A stretch of 12,792 nt of DNA, taken from contig JAGRAG010000111.1 in assembly GCA_020435025.1 (NCBI GenBank), forward strand, positions 1,721-14,512, in the 5' to 3' direction. Both the position numbers and the translations under genes were made by a program. The first letter of the stretch is position 1. Each line of letters starts with the position of its first letter. Shown here piece by piece: positions 6,932 through 12,792 of this stretch. A model generated the notes under the pieces. It made no database searches, was not told the DNA's origin, and saw only the letters and a program-made list of their open reading frames with translations. The DNA comes from Bdellovibrionales bacterium. GTDB lineage: Bacteria > Bdellovibrionota > Bdellovibrionia > Bdellovibrionales > UBA1609.

Positions 6932-7729
6932 ATGAAAGGGATTGCATCTATATTTTTATCCTTAGTTTTTAGTTTGCAGATTCATGCAAGCTGGTATGCG
7001 GACATTCCATCTGATGATGAAGTGATAACCTACCATGGACAAAGCAAAGCAGAGAAATTGCAGAAAAATACTGAGTATACGATGCTTGTTTGGAATATCT
7101 ATAAACATAAAAAACAGGGACTTGTAGAGGACTTGTTAGAGCTGTCAGAGCATTCAGATCTGGTTCTTTTGCAGGAATCTATGGTGGATCCAACAATGGT
7201 GTCGCTATTTCAAACAACAGTGGGAATGGGTTGGATATCAGCTGCAAGTTTTTTTACCGGAGATGGAACAACCGGTGTTGCTACAGGTACAAGGCTTGAC
7301 GTTTCTTCTGCGGGATTTATCCGAAGTAAGGTGACTGAGCCCATCGTTGGAACGCCAAAAATGGTTGTTTATACAAAACACCCAGTGCAGTCAGGAGAGG
7401 AATTATTGGTCGCTAACATTCATGGAATTAATTTTGTATCAACTCGGAGCTTTAAGGCTCAGATTGAGCAACTTTACCAAACTGTAAAGGGGCATTCTGG
7501 ACCTTTGATTGTGGCTGGAGATTTTAATAGTCGTAATAAGGAGCGTTGGACCGTTTTAAATGATTTTTCAAAGCAATTGAGTTTAAAGCATGTGAAATTA
7601 AAAAATGAAAAGTATGAACACCCTATAGATGCTATTTTAACAAGAGATGTGGAAGTTATGGAGGGAGAGATTCTTTTTGATTACGAGACTTCCGACCACA
7701 AGCCTTTGCTCTTGAAGTTTAAACTTTAG
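6932..7729 (+). CDS. Exported endonuclease/exonuclease/phosphatase (EEP) family protein
   Basis: A 265-residue protein of the EEP (DNase I / exonuclease III-like) superfamily of metal-dependent phosphodiesterases. A signal peptide is likely at 1-19 (cleavage near HAS), so it should act in the periplasm or outside. The family motifs appear in order: WNIYK with N55, LLQES with E82, NIHGIN with H164, AGDFNSRN with D197 and N199, IDAIL with D233, and the terminal SDHKP with D255-H256. These cover the usual metal and catalytic residues. It resembles the uncharacterised YafD-type branch rather than a repair nuclease. The substrate cannot be told: it may be nucleic acid, a phospholipid or another phosphodiester. 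The ribosome binding site is an unusual run of seven G (6921-6927). It lies 191 nt after ctaB, so it is probably a separate unit. Confidence 0.85.
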   Translation: MKGIASIFLSLVFSLQIHASWYADIPSDDEVITYHGQSKAEKLQKNTEYTMLVWNIYKHKKQGLVEDLLELSEHSDLVLLQESMVDPTMVSLFQTTVGMGWISAASFFTGDGTTGVATGTRLDVSSAGFIRSKVTEPIVGTPKMVVYTKHPVQSGEELLVANIHGINFVSTRSFKAQIEQLYQTVKGHSGPLIVAGDFNSRNKERWTVLNDFSKQLSLKHVKLKNEKYEHPIDAILTRDVEVMEGEILFDYETSDHKPLLLKFKL

Positions 7730-7808
7730 TAGGTGGTCTGGACACATATTAAGAAAAAGTTAATAGAGCTTTCACTTAAGAAAATAGTGTTTTTTGAAAA
7801 GTCTGTTT

Positions 7809-7837
7809 TTTGGGTCAAGGAATCCCATTGACCCAAA
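7809..7837. repeat. 10-bp perfect inverted repeat (candidate operator or hairpin)
   Basis: TTTGGGTCAA (7809-7818) and TTGACCCAAA (7828-7837) are exact reverse complements separated by 9 nt. There is no T-run after the right arm on either strand, so this is not a canonical intrinsic terminator. The right arm contains the -35-like TTGACC of the candidate promoter for the response-regulator gene, which fits a transcription-factor operator. It could equally be an RNA hairpin at the 3' end of the EEP gene transcript. Confidence 0.6.
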
Positions 7838-7857
7838 TCCAATCCCATCATTAAAAT
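7828..7857 (+). promoter_or_regulatory. Candidate sigma70-type promoter for the response-regulator genes
   Basis: TTGACC (7828-7833) matches the -35 consensus at five of six positions, and TAAAAT (7852-7857) matches the -10 consensus at five of six, with an 18-nt spacer. Transcription would start near 7864, leaving a leader of roughly 30 nt before the GTG start at 7895. The -35 lies in the right arm of the inverted repeat at 7809-7837, suggesting repression or other control at this site. The call is from sequence match only. Confidence 0.45.
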
Positions 7858-7894
7858 ATTAATAGTAGTATTCCAACATGCAAGCGAGTGATAT

Positions 7895-8752
7895 GTGTCC
7901 AATCAGGTAAAGAAATGGATTTTAGTCGTTGACGATGAGCCGGAAATTGTCGATATCGTTTTAAAACTTCTTGAAATGAATTTTTCGGATATCGCTAAGT
8001 TTGTTTCTGCACGTGATGGTGTTGATGCCTCCAACCGTCTTAATTTTCAAGCCTTTGATCTGATTATCACCGATTTAAAAATGCCCAAACGAGATGGGAA
8101 CGCTTTTGTAGATTCTGTAAAGAACAATCCGTTGAATCAAAATGCACCTATCATAGTTTTATCTGCTAATCCTGATTATGCACATAAAGATAAATATCCG
8201 GACTTAAAAATATTAGAGAAACCGATTGATACGGGCGCTCTTATAGCTCTTGTTCGTCAGGAGCTAAAACTTGGAAAAACGGATCAGAGATTAGAGGCAG
8301 GATTGCTGAATGGATTTGTTTCTGGATTTGCCGCTTTTTTTAAGGATGTGTTGAATCTTACGCTGAACCAAGAACCGCCGGCATTAAAGTCCGCTTTTCA
8401 AGATATTCTTGAACCGTCTTTTTATTTTATTCGGGTTCAGTCGGGAAAAGTAAGTACAAGTTTCGTGTTTGGTTTCGAAAAAGAGACTTTGCTTAAAATG
8501 GCGAAAAAAGTGACTCCTGAGGACCACGAGGTTAATTTGGGAAAGGCTTTAGAGGTCTGTGGCAGCCTCATTTTACAGCATGCTATTAAGGCGACTTCGG
8601 CAAAAGACCTCCATGTTGTAGGGAGAAAGCCGGTTATTGACTCTTCACAAACCGAAGTGAAAGAGGAAGTCACTTTGGCTAAAAGAGAAAAAGGAATTAT
8701 AATTCCTTTAAGTAGTGAAGTTGGTAAAGTGAGAATTTATATTTTGTGGTAG
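7895..8752 (+). CDS. Response regulator with C-terminal CheX-like domain
   Basis: The 285-residue protein starts at GTG 7895 with only a weak ribosome binding site. Residues about 7-125 are a REC domain: acidic pair D13-D14, phosphoacceptor D60 in IITDLKMP, S90 and K109 (LEKP). Residues about 135-285 resemble the CheX/CheC phosphatase fold: a stretch ending SFVFGFEKETLLKMA, then the helix ALEVCGSLILQHAIKATS (218-235) and GRKPVI. CheX-type phosphatases use an ExxN pair on that helix; here the residues are E220 and G223, so dephosphorylation activity may be lost or altered. The tail assignment is by eye and moderate. A second regulator follows 18 nt later. Likely role: cytoplasmic signalling, possibly linked to chemotaxis or motility; no partner kinase is nearby. 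Confidence 0.75.
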   Translation: MSNQVKKWILVVDDEPEIVDIVLKLLEMNFSDIAKFVSARDGVDASNRLNFQAFDLIITDLKMPKRDGNAFVDSVKNNPLNQNAPIIVLSANPDYAHKDKYPDLKILEKPIDTGALIALVRQELKLGKTDQRLEAGLLNGFVSGFAAFFKDVLNLTLNQEPPALKSAFQDILEPSFYFIRVQSGKVSTSFVFGFEKETLLKMAKKVTPEDHEVNLGKALEVCGSLILQHAIKATSAKDLHVVGRKPVIDSSQTEVKEEVTLAKREKGIIIPLSSEVGKVRIYILW

Positions 8753-8770
8753 AGAACTTTAAGGGGAGAA

Positions 8771-9145
8771 ATGAGTCGAAAGATTTTAGTAGTTGATGAC
8801 GAACCAGACCTTTGTGAAATTGTCTCTTTTCATTTAGAAAGTGCTGGATATAAGACGGCTATTGCTGGAAGTGGAAATTCTGCGATTGAGTGGCTGAAAA
8901 ATAATCCGTGCGATTTGGTCATTTCTGATATCCGCATGCCTGATGGTAGTGGATTGGATATATTTGCTTATATTAGTGAATACAGAAAGAAAATTCCTAT
9001 TATTTTTATGTCGGGATTTAGTGACGTTCATCCTGAAGAATTGAAGAAAAAAGAAGGTGTGTTAGAAGTATTTTCTAAGCCGGCTGATTTAGTGAGGACT
9101 ATTGAATTGATCCGAAGTTATTTTGAACAAGATATCGAACAGTAG
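8771..9145 (+). CDS. Single-domain response regulator (REC only)
   Basis: A 124-residue CheY-like receiver with no output domain. It has the acidic pair D9-D10, phosphoacceptor D53 (ISDIRMPDGSG), conserved S81 and K103 (FSKPAD). It would be phosphorylated by a histidine kinase not found in this window and act through protein contacts or as a phosphate sink. AAGGGGAG (8760-8767) sits close to the ATG, 18 nt after the REC-CheX gene, so the two are probably co-transcribed and may share a signalling path. Confidence 0.9.
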   Translation: MSRKILVVDDEPDLCEIVSFHLESAGYKTAIAGSGNSAIEWLKNNPCDLVISDIRMPDGSGLDIFAYISEYRKKIPIIFMSGFSDVHPEELKKKEGVLEVFSKPADLVRTIELIRSYFEQDIEQ

Positions 9146-9494
9146 ATTTGCCCCGTTAATTGGCCCCTCTTTTTCTTAAAACACTGTATAAAATGAATTT
9201 ATAGGATATGAGACTTCCCCTTATTGGCTCTTAGCAAAATAAATACAGACTGTAACAGATTCTTAAATAAATTTATTCAAACCTAGTCAGGCAAAGAGTT
9301 TCCAGACAAATATTCAACTTATTTATTTTTTTTAGAGAATGTGTTTGAGGCTATTCGACTCACAATTATGATTTGAATTAAGAATATCTTGACCCGCCTT
9401 TAGGCTTGTTCCACCATTTTTCTATGAAAAGGCATCTGCGTGAGGATTAGGGCCTCATTGATTGGGTGAGCTAGCATTATTTAGGGGGGCTTTC
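9146..9494. other. Intergenic gap of about 350 bp with no supported gene
   Basis: This stretch is AT-rich and contains only very short open frames (about 8-10 codons) on the + strand. A T-run (CTTTTTCTT, about 9170-9178) follows the response regulator stop but no stem precedes it, so a terminator is not supported. Short palindromes are present: TACAG-A-CTGTA (9244-9254) and AATAAATTTATT (9266-9277). The gap separates the signalling genes from the motor operon and should hold the latter's promoter. Confidence 0.6.
9345..9372 (+). promoter_or_regulatory. Weak candidate promoter for the TolQ/TolR-like operon
   Basis: TTGAGG (9345-9350) and TATGAT (9367-9372) are separated by 16 nt and match the sigma70 consensus at four and five of six positions. 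It would give a leader of about 115 nt to the ATG at 9495. A better -35 match, TTGACC at 9389-9394, has no fitting -10 at normal spacing. This is a weak call in AT-rich DNA. Confidence 0.22.
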
Positions 9495-10181
9495 ATGGAA
9501 ACAATCAGTAAAATTTCACTCGCATTTACGCAAGGTGGTATGTGGATGTGGGTTATCTTAGGTCTGCAAATCGTATCCACGGCGATTATTTTAGAGCGTC
9601 TATTTTATCTCTACCGTCGTAGATCCATGGGAGAAATGGAGTTCGTAAACCAGTTCGAACAGATGGTTCGTAAAGGGGATCTGGATGCAGCATTGGCTGA
9701 GGCCCAAAAACATGAAAGCCGACATCCGTTAGCTCGCGTAGCGGAAGCTGGAATCAAATCGGCTCTAAATTTAGGCGGGCGAGATGAAATTCAAGGAAAG
9801 ATGGATGAGGTCTTGCTGGACGAAAATGGAAAGCTAGAACGAAGAACTCCCTTCTTGGCGATGTTAGCTAACGTTGGCACGTTGACCGGGCTACTTGGTA
9901 CAATTGTTGGAATGATAAAATCTTTCTCGGCTGTATCTGAGGCGACACCTGTTGAAAAGGCGGCACTTTTGTCTTCGGGTATTTCGGAGGCGATGAACAC
10001 AACAGCTTATGGATTGATAATGGCTATCCCTGCATTGATTATGTTCGCAGTTTTGACAAACAGGTCCCATCGTTTAGCAGATGACTTGAATCAATCTGCT
10101 TTACGTCTTTTTAACTGGCTCAGCTTTGCATATGAACCAGTCACTGCGCGGCCCGTGCGTGCAGATCAGCGTCCTTTGTGA
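9495..10181 (+). CDS. TolQ/ExbB/MotA-family proton channel protein (AglR-like)
   Basis: The 228-residue inner-membrane protein is the pore-forming stator partner of an ExbD/TolR-type protein; the pair converts proton flow into mechanical work. I choose ATG 9495, preceded by AGGGGGG (9483-9489), over the in-frame TTG at 9462, which lacks a ribosome binding site. Three helices are predicted (about 17-38, 120-147 and 163-188), with a cytoplasmic loop between the first two. The family signature LANVGTLTGLLGTIVGMI (124-141) and the third helix GISEAMNTTAYGLIMAIPAL (162-181) are clear. One TolQ-like gene followed by two TolR-like genes is the layout of aglR-aglQ-aglS of Myxococcus gliding and its relatives, so a motility or envelope motor is likelier than TonB energising. 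That subtype is inferred. Confidence 0.9.
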   Translation: METISKISLAFTQGGMWMWVILGLQIVSTAIILERLFYLYRRRSMGEMEFVNQFEQMVRKGDLDAALAEAQKHESRHPLARVAEAGIKSALNLGGRDEIQGKMDEVLLDENGKLERRTPFLAMLANVGTLTGLLGTIVGMIKSFSAVSEATPVEKAALLSSGISEAMNTTAYGLIMAIPALIMFAVLTNRSHRLADDLNQSALRLFNWLSFAYEPVTARPVRADQRPL

Positions 10182-10236
10182 AGGACTGTTGAGGATCGAA
10201 GGGGGAGGACCCCTTCACAGCCATTTCTATAAGGGG
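10171..10236 (+). promoter_or_regulatory. Structured TolQ-TolR junction with alternative hairpins
   Basis: Hairpin A is GTCCTT (10171-10176) with AAGGAC (10181-10186) around a TGTG loop and spans the TGA stop. Hairpin B is GAAGGGG (10198-10204) with CCCCTTC (10210-10216) around a 5-nt loop. TGTGAAGG (10177-10184) is also fully complementary to CCTTCACA (10212-10219), so it competes with both. CCCCTT (10210-10215) can also pair with the AAGGGG (10231-10236) of the downstream ribosome binding site. Control of the downstream TolR-like gene is inferred, not shown. Confidence 0.45.
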
Positions 10237-10246
10237 GGAAGAAGAT

Positions 10247-10702
10247 ATGGCTCACAAGGAAAAGAGCTTAGATAATGAAGTGAATTTAGTTCCTTTTATC
10301 TCTCTATTATCTGTTTTGATATGCTCACTTTTGCTTTCGGCTGTTTGGATACAGATTGGAGCAATGGAAGTCAAACAATCAGTAGGAGGGCAGGCGCAAA
10401 CGGATTCCAAGAAGAACCCGGTCGTTTTTGCGCGTTTTTTGAAAGATGGGGATGTTGAATTTCGTCTCAAAGATGCAGGTAAAATTTCTAGAAAGTTAAA
10501 GATAGTGAAGCTTGATGGAATCGATGGAAAATTGAACATTGAGGCGACAGCTTCGCATATCGGTGAACTGGTCAAGCAAGTGCCCGGACTCAATATGGCT
10601 TTGATACAACCCAACTCAGACAGTCTTTATGAAAATATCATTAAACTAATGGATCAGTTCCGGGAAAATGGCGTTGCTGATTTGGGAATTTCCCCGCTTT
10701 AA
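10247..10702 (+). CDS. ExbD/TolR-like protein lacking the channel aspartate
   Basis: The 151-residue protein has a short cytoplasmic N-terminus, one transmembrane helix (about 15-37) and a periplasmic domain, the ExbD/TolR topology. The family motif NLVPFIS (13-19) is recognisable, but the position usually held by the proton-carrying Asp is S19. The periplasmic part ends in a region resembling the ExbD fold (residues about 100-150, LYENIIKLMDQFRENGVADLGI). It may be a structural or regulatory partner within a heteromeric motor in which the other TolR-like protein supplies the Asp. The ATG follows the G-rich ribosome binding site AAGGGGGGAAG. The family call is fairly firm; the exact role is unknown. 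Confidence 0.75.
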   Translation: MAHKEKSLDNEVNLVPFISLLSVLICSLLLSAVWIQIGAMEVKQSVGGQAQTDSKKNPVVFARFLKDGDVEFRLKDAGKISRKLKIVKLDGIDGKLNIEATASHIGELVKQVPGLNMALIQPNSDSLYENIIKLMDQFRENGVADLGISPL

Positions 10703-10714
10703 AAGGGAGAGGTT

Positions 10715-11209
10715 ATGCTTGTAAGGGAAAGTGTTATTAGTGAAACGGCCAAGGAAAGCCCTTTGTTGATGGCTTCGACTTTAAAGCCACAAAGCGGAGG
10801 AGTGGGCCGAGTCATGATGGCTGGAGTGATGCTCACATCTCTTGTTGATGCCTTTTCTATTCTGGTCATTTATCTACTAGTGAGTTCTTCGAACTCCGGA
10901 GAGATGCTTTATATTAGTAAAGATATGGTTCTTCCTGATGCAAGACAAACAACAGTCTTGGAGAGAACAACCATTGTTAAGGTAGAAGATGATAAATACT
11001 TTATCGAAGAAAAGGAAGTTCCGGCAAAGTCACTGGTGACGACTTTACTTGATATAAGAGAAACGTTGGAAAAAAGTGGAGATAAGACCAAAGAGTCCTT
11101 AACGATTCAAGCGGACAAAAGGTCTAAATACAGTTTGTTAAATGCCGTGATATTAGCCAGTAGCCATGCGGGCTTTAGCGATATCAAATTTGCAGTACTT
11201 GCCAATTAA
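10715..11209 (+). CDS. ExbD/TolR-like motor protein with channel aspartate (AglQ/AglS-like)
   Basis: A 164-residue membrane-anchored protein of the ExbD/TolR family. An N-terminal cytoplasmic extension of about 32 residues precedes one helix (about 34-56) with the motif LTSLVDAFSILVIYLLV, where D45 is the expected proton-accepting residue. The periplasmic domain shows the family's LPDA (73-76) and the C-terminal block LTIQADKRSKYSLLNAV (129-145) followed by HAGFSDIKFAVL. It should pair with the TolQ-like channel encoded two genes upstream. GGGAGAGG (10705-10712) precedes the ATG, 12 nt after the previous stop, so the genes form one operon. Confidence 0.88.
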   Translation: MLVRESVISETAKESPLLMASTLKPQSGGVGRVMMAGVMLTSLVDAFSILVIYLLVSSSNSGEMLYISKDMVLPDARQTTVLERTTIVKVEDDKYFIEEKEVPAKSLVTTLLDIRETLEKSGDKTKESLTIQADKRSKYSLLNAVILASSHAGFSDIKFAVLAN

Positions 11210-11220
11210 AGAGGTCTATC

Positions 11221-12792
11221 ATGAAGAAGTTCCTTTTTGTATTTTTCATACTTGGAACGATAACGCTGTCAGCTTCGGGCTCGTTAGAAAATGTCACACG
11301 AGATCGATTGATTGAAAAGTTTAAAAAAGTTTATATCGGCCTTGCTCCTGGAGATTCTTCAAGGGGTCCCGTTGCGCTGAGATTGGCAGACCTTCTCTCG
11401 GAAAGAGCGAGGCTGCAAACCATGGAAGAGTTAGGCAAGGATTGTGGTGAGTGCCGAGCAGGTGAGAAGGATCGTCTTGAAGCTTTAAAGTTTTATAAGG
11501 TGGGTTTGAGTTCTGTTCCTGAAAGAAGTAAGGGAAAAGTTTTTGCGCAAATGGGTCATCTTTATGAACTTTTGGGAGAGGCTCCTAAAGCCCGTGCTTT
11601 ATATCAAGACGTGATCAATAAAAAGATGGGTGGGATGGCTGAAGCAGAGGCTTACATCTCTTTAGCTGAAATGGCTTTTAAATCGGGAGACTTTGCGAGT
11701 GCTGTTCCTTTTTATTCAAACGCTATTGAACATCCTGGTTTAGCTAAAAAGGGATATGCCATCTATCGTCGAGCATGGAGCTATTTTAATCAAGGAAACT
11801 ACAGTGCTGCTGTTGCCGCTTTAACTGCGATGTTAAAAGATCCCAAGCTGCTCACTCGAAGTGGTGATAGTGATCATACGGAAAACCTGCAGTTTAAAGA
11901 AGAGGTTTCAAGAGATCTAGCAACGTTTATGGCTCGTCAAGGTGTGGGGCTAAAGGATGCCAACCTTTTATATAGTTTAAGTCCAGATAGGACAAGACTT
12001 GAGAATGTCTCCTATTTGGCTGCGGAACTAGAGAGGCTTGGGCAATTGAAGGCCTCGGCTGAATTGTGGATATTTGTTCAACAAAAAGAATCAGATCCTT
12101 TGAAGCGCTTTGAAGGCCAGATGCATTTGGCGCAAGTTTATTGGAATTTAAAGGATCTCAAACAAGCTCAAAATGCGTATGTAAATGCGTTGGACTTATG
12201 GAAGGCCATCAATGGTTGTCAAGGAGAGAACTGTTCCAGTTATAAGAGTCATATGCGTGCTTATTTATTAGAGTGGCATAGAGTAGAAAAGAAAGCACCT
12301 TCAGAGGCTTTGGTAACTTTATATGAGCAGTATCTGGAGGTGTTTCCCGAAGATACCGTACTCAAGGTGAATCTGGCTCGTATTCAGCAGCAGCTCAAAC
12401 AGTGGACTCTGTCCTATGCTTTGTATATCGAAGTACTCAAAGGCTATGATAAAAATTCCGCTGAAACAAAGAAAGTTATTCCTGATCAAGAGGCTTTGTT
12501 GACCACATTGATTGACGTGGCGGAATCCTCTAAAGAAGAAAATTTGCAATTGAAATCTTATCAGACCTACTTAGACCTTTCTCAAGCTCGCCTCAAAGAA
12601 AGGGAGGTGCGGTATCAACTCGCCTACATTAAATATAAAAAAGAGGACTATTTGTCGGCTGAAAAAGAGTTTTACGATATTGCAACAAACGCGGGCTACA
12701 AAGGCGCAGTCCCCTTGAAAGTTCAAGCAGCCGATTTAGTCTTAGATATTTTGGCGTTACTAAAAAAGGACGATATTGTTGGTCAAAGGGCT
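11221..12792 (+). CDS. Exported TPR-repeat protein, 3' end beyond the window
   Basis: The frame is open from ATG 11221 (AGAGG upstream, 11 nt after the TolR-like stop) to the window edge: 524 codons without a stop. Residues 1-20 form a signal peptide with no lipobox cysteine, so the protein should be periplasmic. Much of the rest is helical with tetratricopeptide-like repeats, clearest near residues 105-205 (pairs such as AQMGHLYELLGEAPKARALYQ and YRRAWSYFNQGNYSAAVAAL), around 300-330, and near 465-490. Two cysteine pairs stand out, C75/C78 and C333/C338, which could form disulfides. Its place behind a TolQ-TolR-TolR set suggests a periplasmic partner of the motor, as TPR proteins are in the Glt gliding machinery. 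No specific orthologue is claimed. Confidence 0.8.
   Translation, partial: MKKFLFVFFILGTITLSASGSLENVTRDRLIEKFKKVYIGLAPGDSSRGPVALRLADLLSERARLQTMEELGKDCGECRAGEKDRLEALKFYKVGLSSVPERSKGKVFAQMGHLYELLGEAPKARALYQDVINKKMGGMAEAEAYISLAEMAFKSGDFASAVPFYSNAIEHPGLAKKGYAIYRRAWSYFNQGNYSAAVAALTAMLKDPKLLTRSGDSDHTENLQFKEEVSRDLATFMARQGVGLKDANLLYSLSPDRTRLENVSYLAAELERLGQLKASAELWIFVQQKESDPLKRFEGQMHLAQVYWNLKDLKQAQNAYVNALDLWKAINGCQGENCSSYKSHMRAYLLEWHRVEKKAPSEALVTLYEQYLEVFPEDTVLKVNLARIQQQLKQWTLSYALYIEVLKGYDKNSAETKKVIPDQEALLTTLIDVAESSKEENLQLKSYQTYLDLSQARLKEREVRYQLAYIKYKKEDYLSAEKEFYDIATNAGYKGAVPLKVQAADLVLDILALLKKDDIVGQRA

Noticed and set aside
9146..9185. Possible terminator after the REC-only regulator
   Set aside because: There is a T-run, but the GC-rich segments before it (GCCCC and GGCCCC) are direct rather than inverted, so no stem forms.
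9266..9277. AATAAATTTATT palindrome
   Set aside because: Very low-complexity AT sequence in an AT-rich gap; expected by chance.
9462..9494. TTG-initiated extension of the TolQ-like gene
   Set aside because: No ribosome binding site precedes the TTG, whereas AGGGGGG precedes ATG 9495.
1..12792. CRISPR arrays, tRNA or rRNA genes, insertion sequences, prophage genes
   Set aside because: No regularly spaced repeats, cloverleaf-like sequence, transposase or phage gene was seen on either strand.

Overview
The window looks like chromosome from an AT-leaning Gram-negative bacterium, most plausibly a member of the Bdellovibrionota or a related former deltaproteobacterium. This is inferred from the gene content: an aerobic aa3/caa3-type cytochrome oxidase operon with two subunit III genes, a response regulator with a CheX-like tail, and a TolQ-TolR-TolR-TPR set that resembles the AglR/AglQ/AglS gliding motor of Myxococcus and its relatives. 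No 16S or other marker gene is present, so the taxonomy is tentative. Every gene reads on the + strand.

Region 1 (about 1-6740) is a cytochrome c oxidase operon. After the tail of an upstream gene come a periplasmic diheme cytochrome c, a 35-residue single-span membrane protein too short for usual gene finders, oxidase subunit II (CuA), subunit I, subunit III, a subunit IV-like protein and a second subunit III paralogue. These are followed by a 67-residue exported CXXC membrane protein, an overlapping membrane-anchored TlpA-like thioredoxin, and CtaB (heme O synthase). Together they cover electron delivery, the catalytic core, probable CuA or thiol maturation, and heme farnesylation. Subunit I keeps the D-channel residues and all metal ligands. 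By eye, however, it lacks the three polar residues of the classical K-channel, including the lysine; this is the most unusual point in the region.

Region 2 (6932-9145) holds an exported endonuclease/exonuclease/phosphatase-family protein. A 10-bp inverted repeat overlapping a good sigma70-like promoter follows, then two response regulators: REC plus CheX-like, and REC only. No histidine kinase lies nearby.

Region 3 (9495-12792) is a proton-driven motor module: a TolQ/ExbB/MotA-family channel, two ExbD/TolR-like proteins and an exported TPR protein that runs off the window end. Only the second TolR-like protein carries the channel aspartate; the first has serine there. The TolQ-TolR gap contains short hairpins with mutually exclusive pairings that could mask or free the downstream ribosome binding site. 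A gap of about 350 bp (9146-9494) precedes the module and contains no gene I can support.
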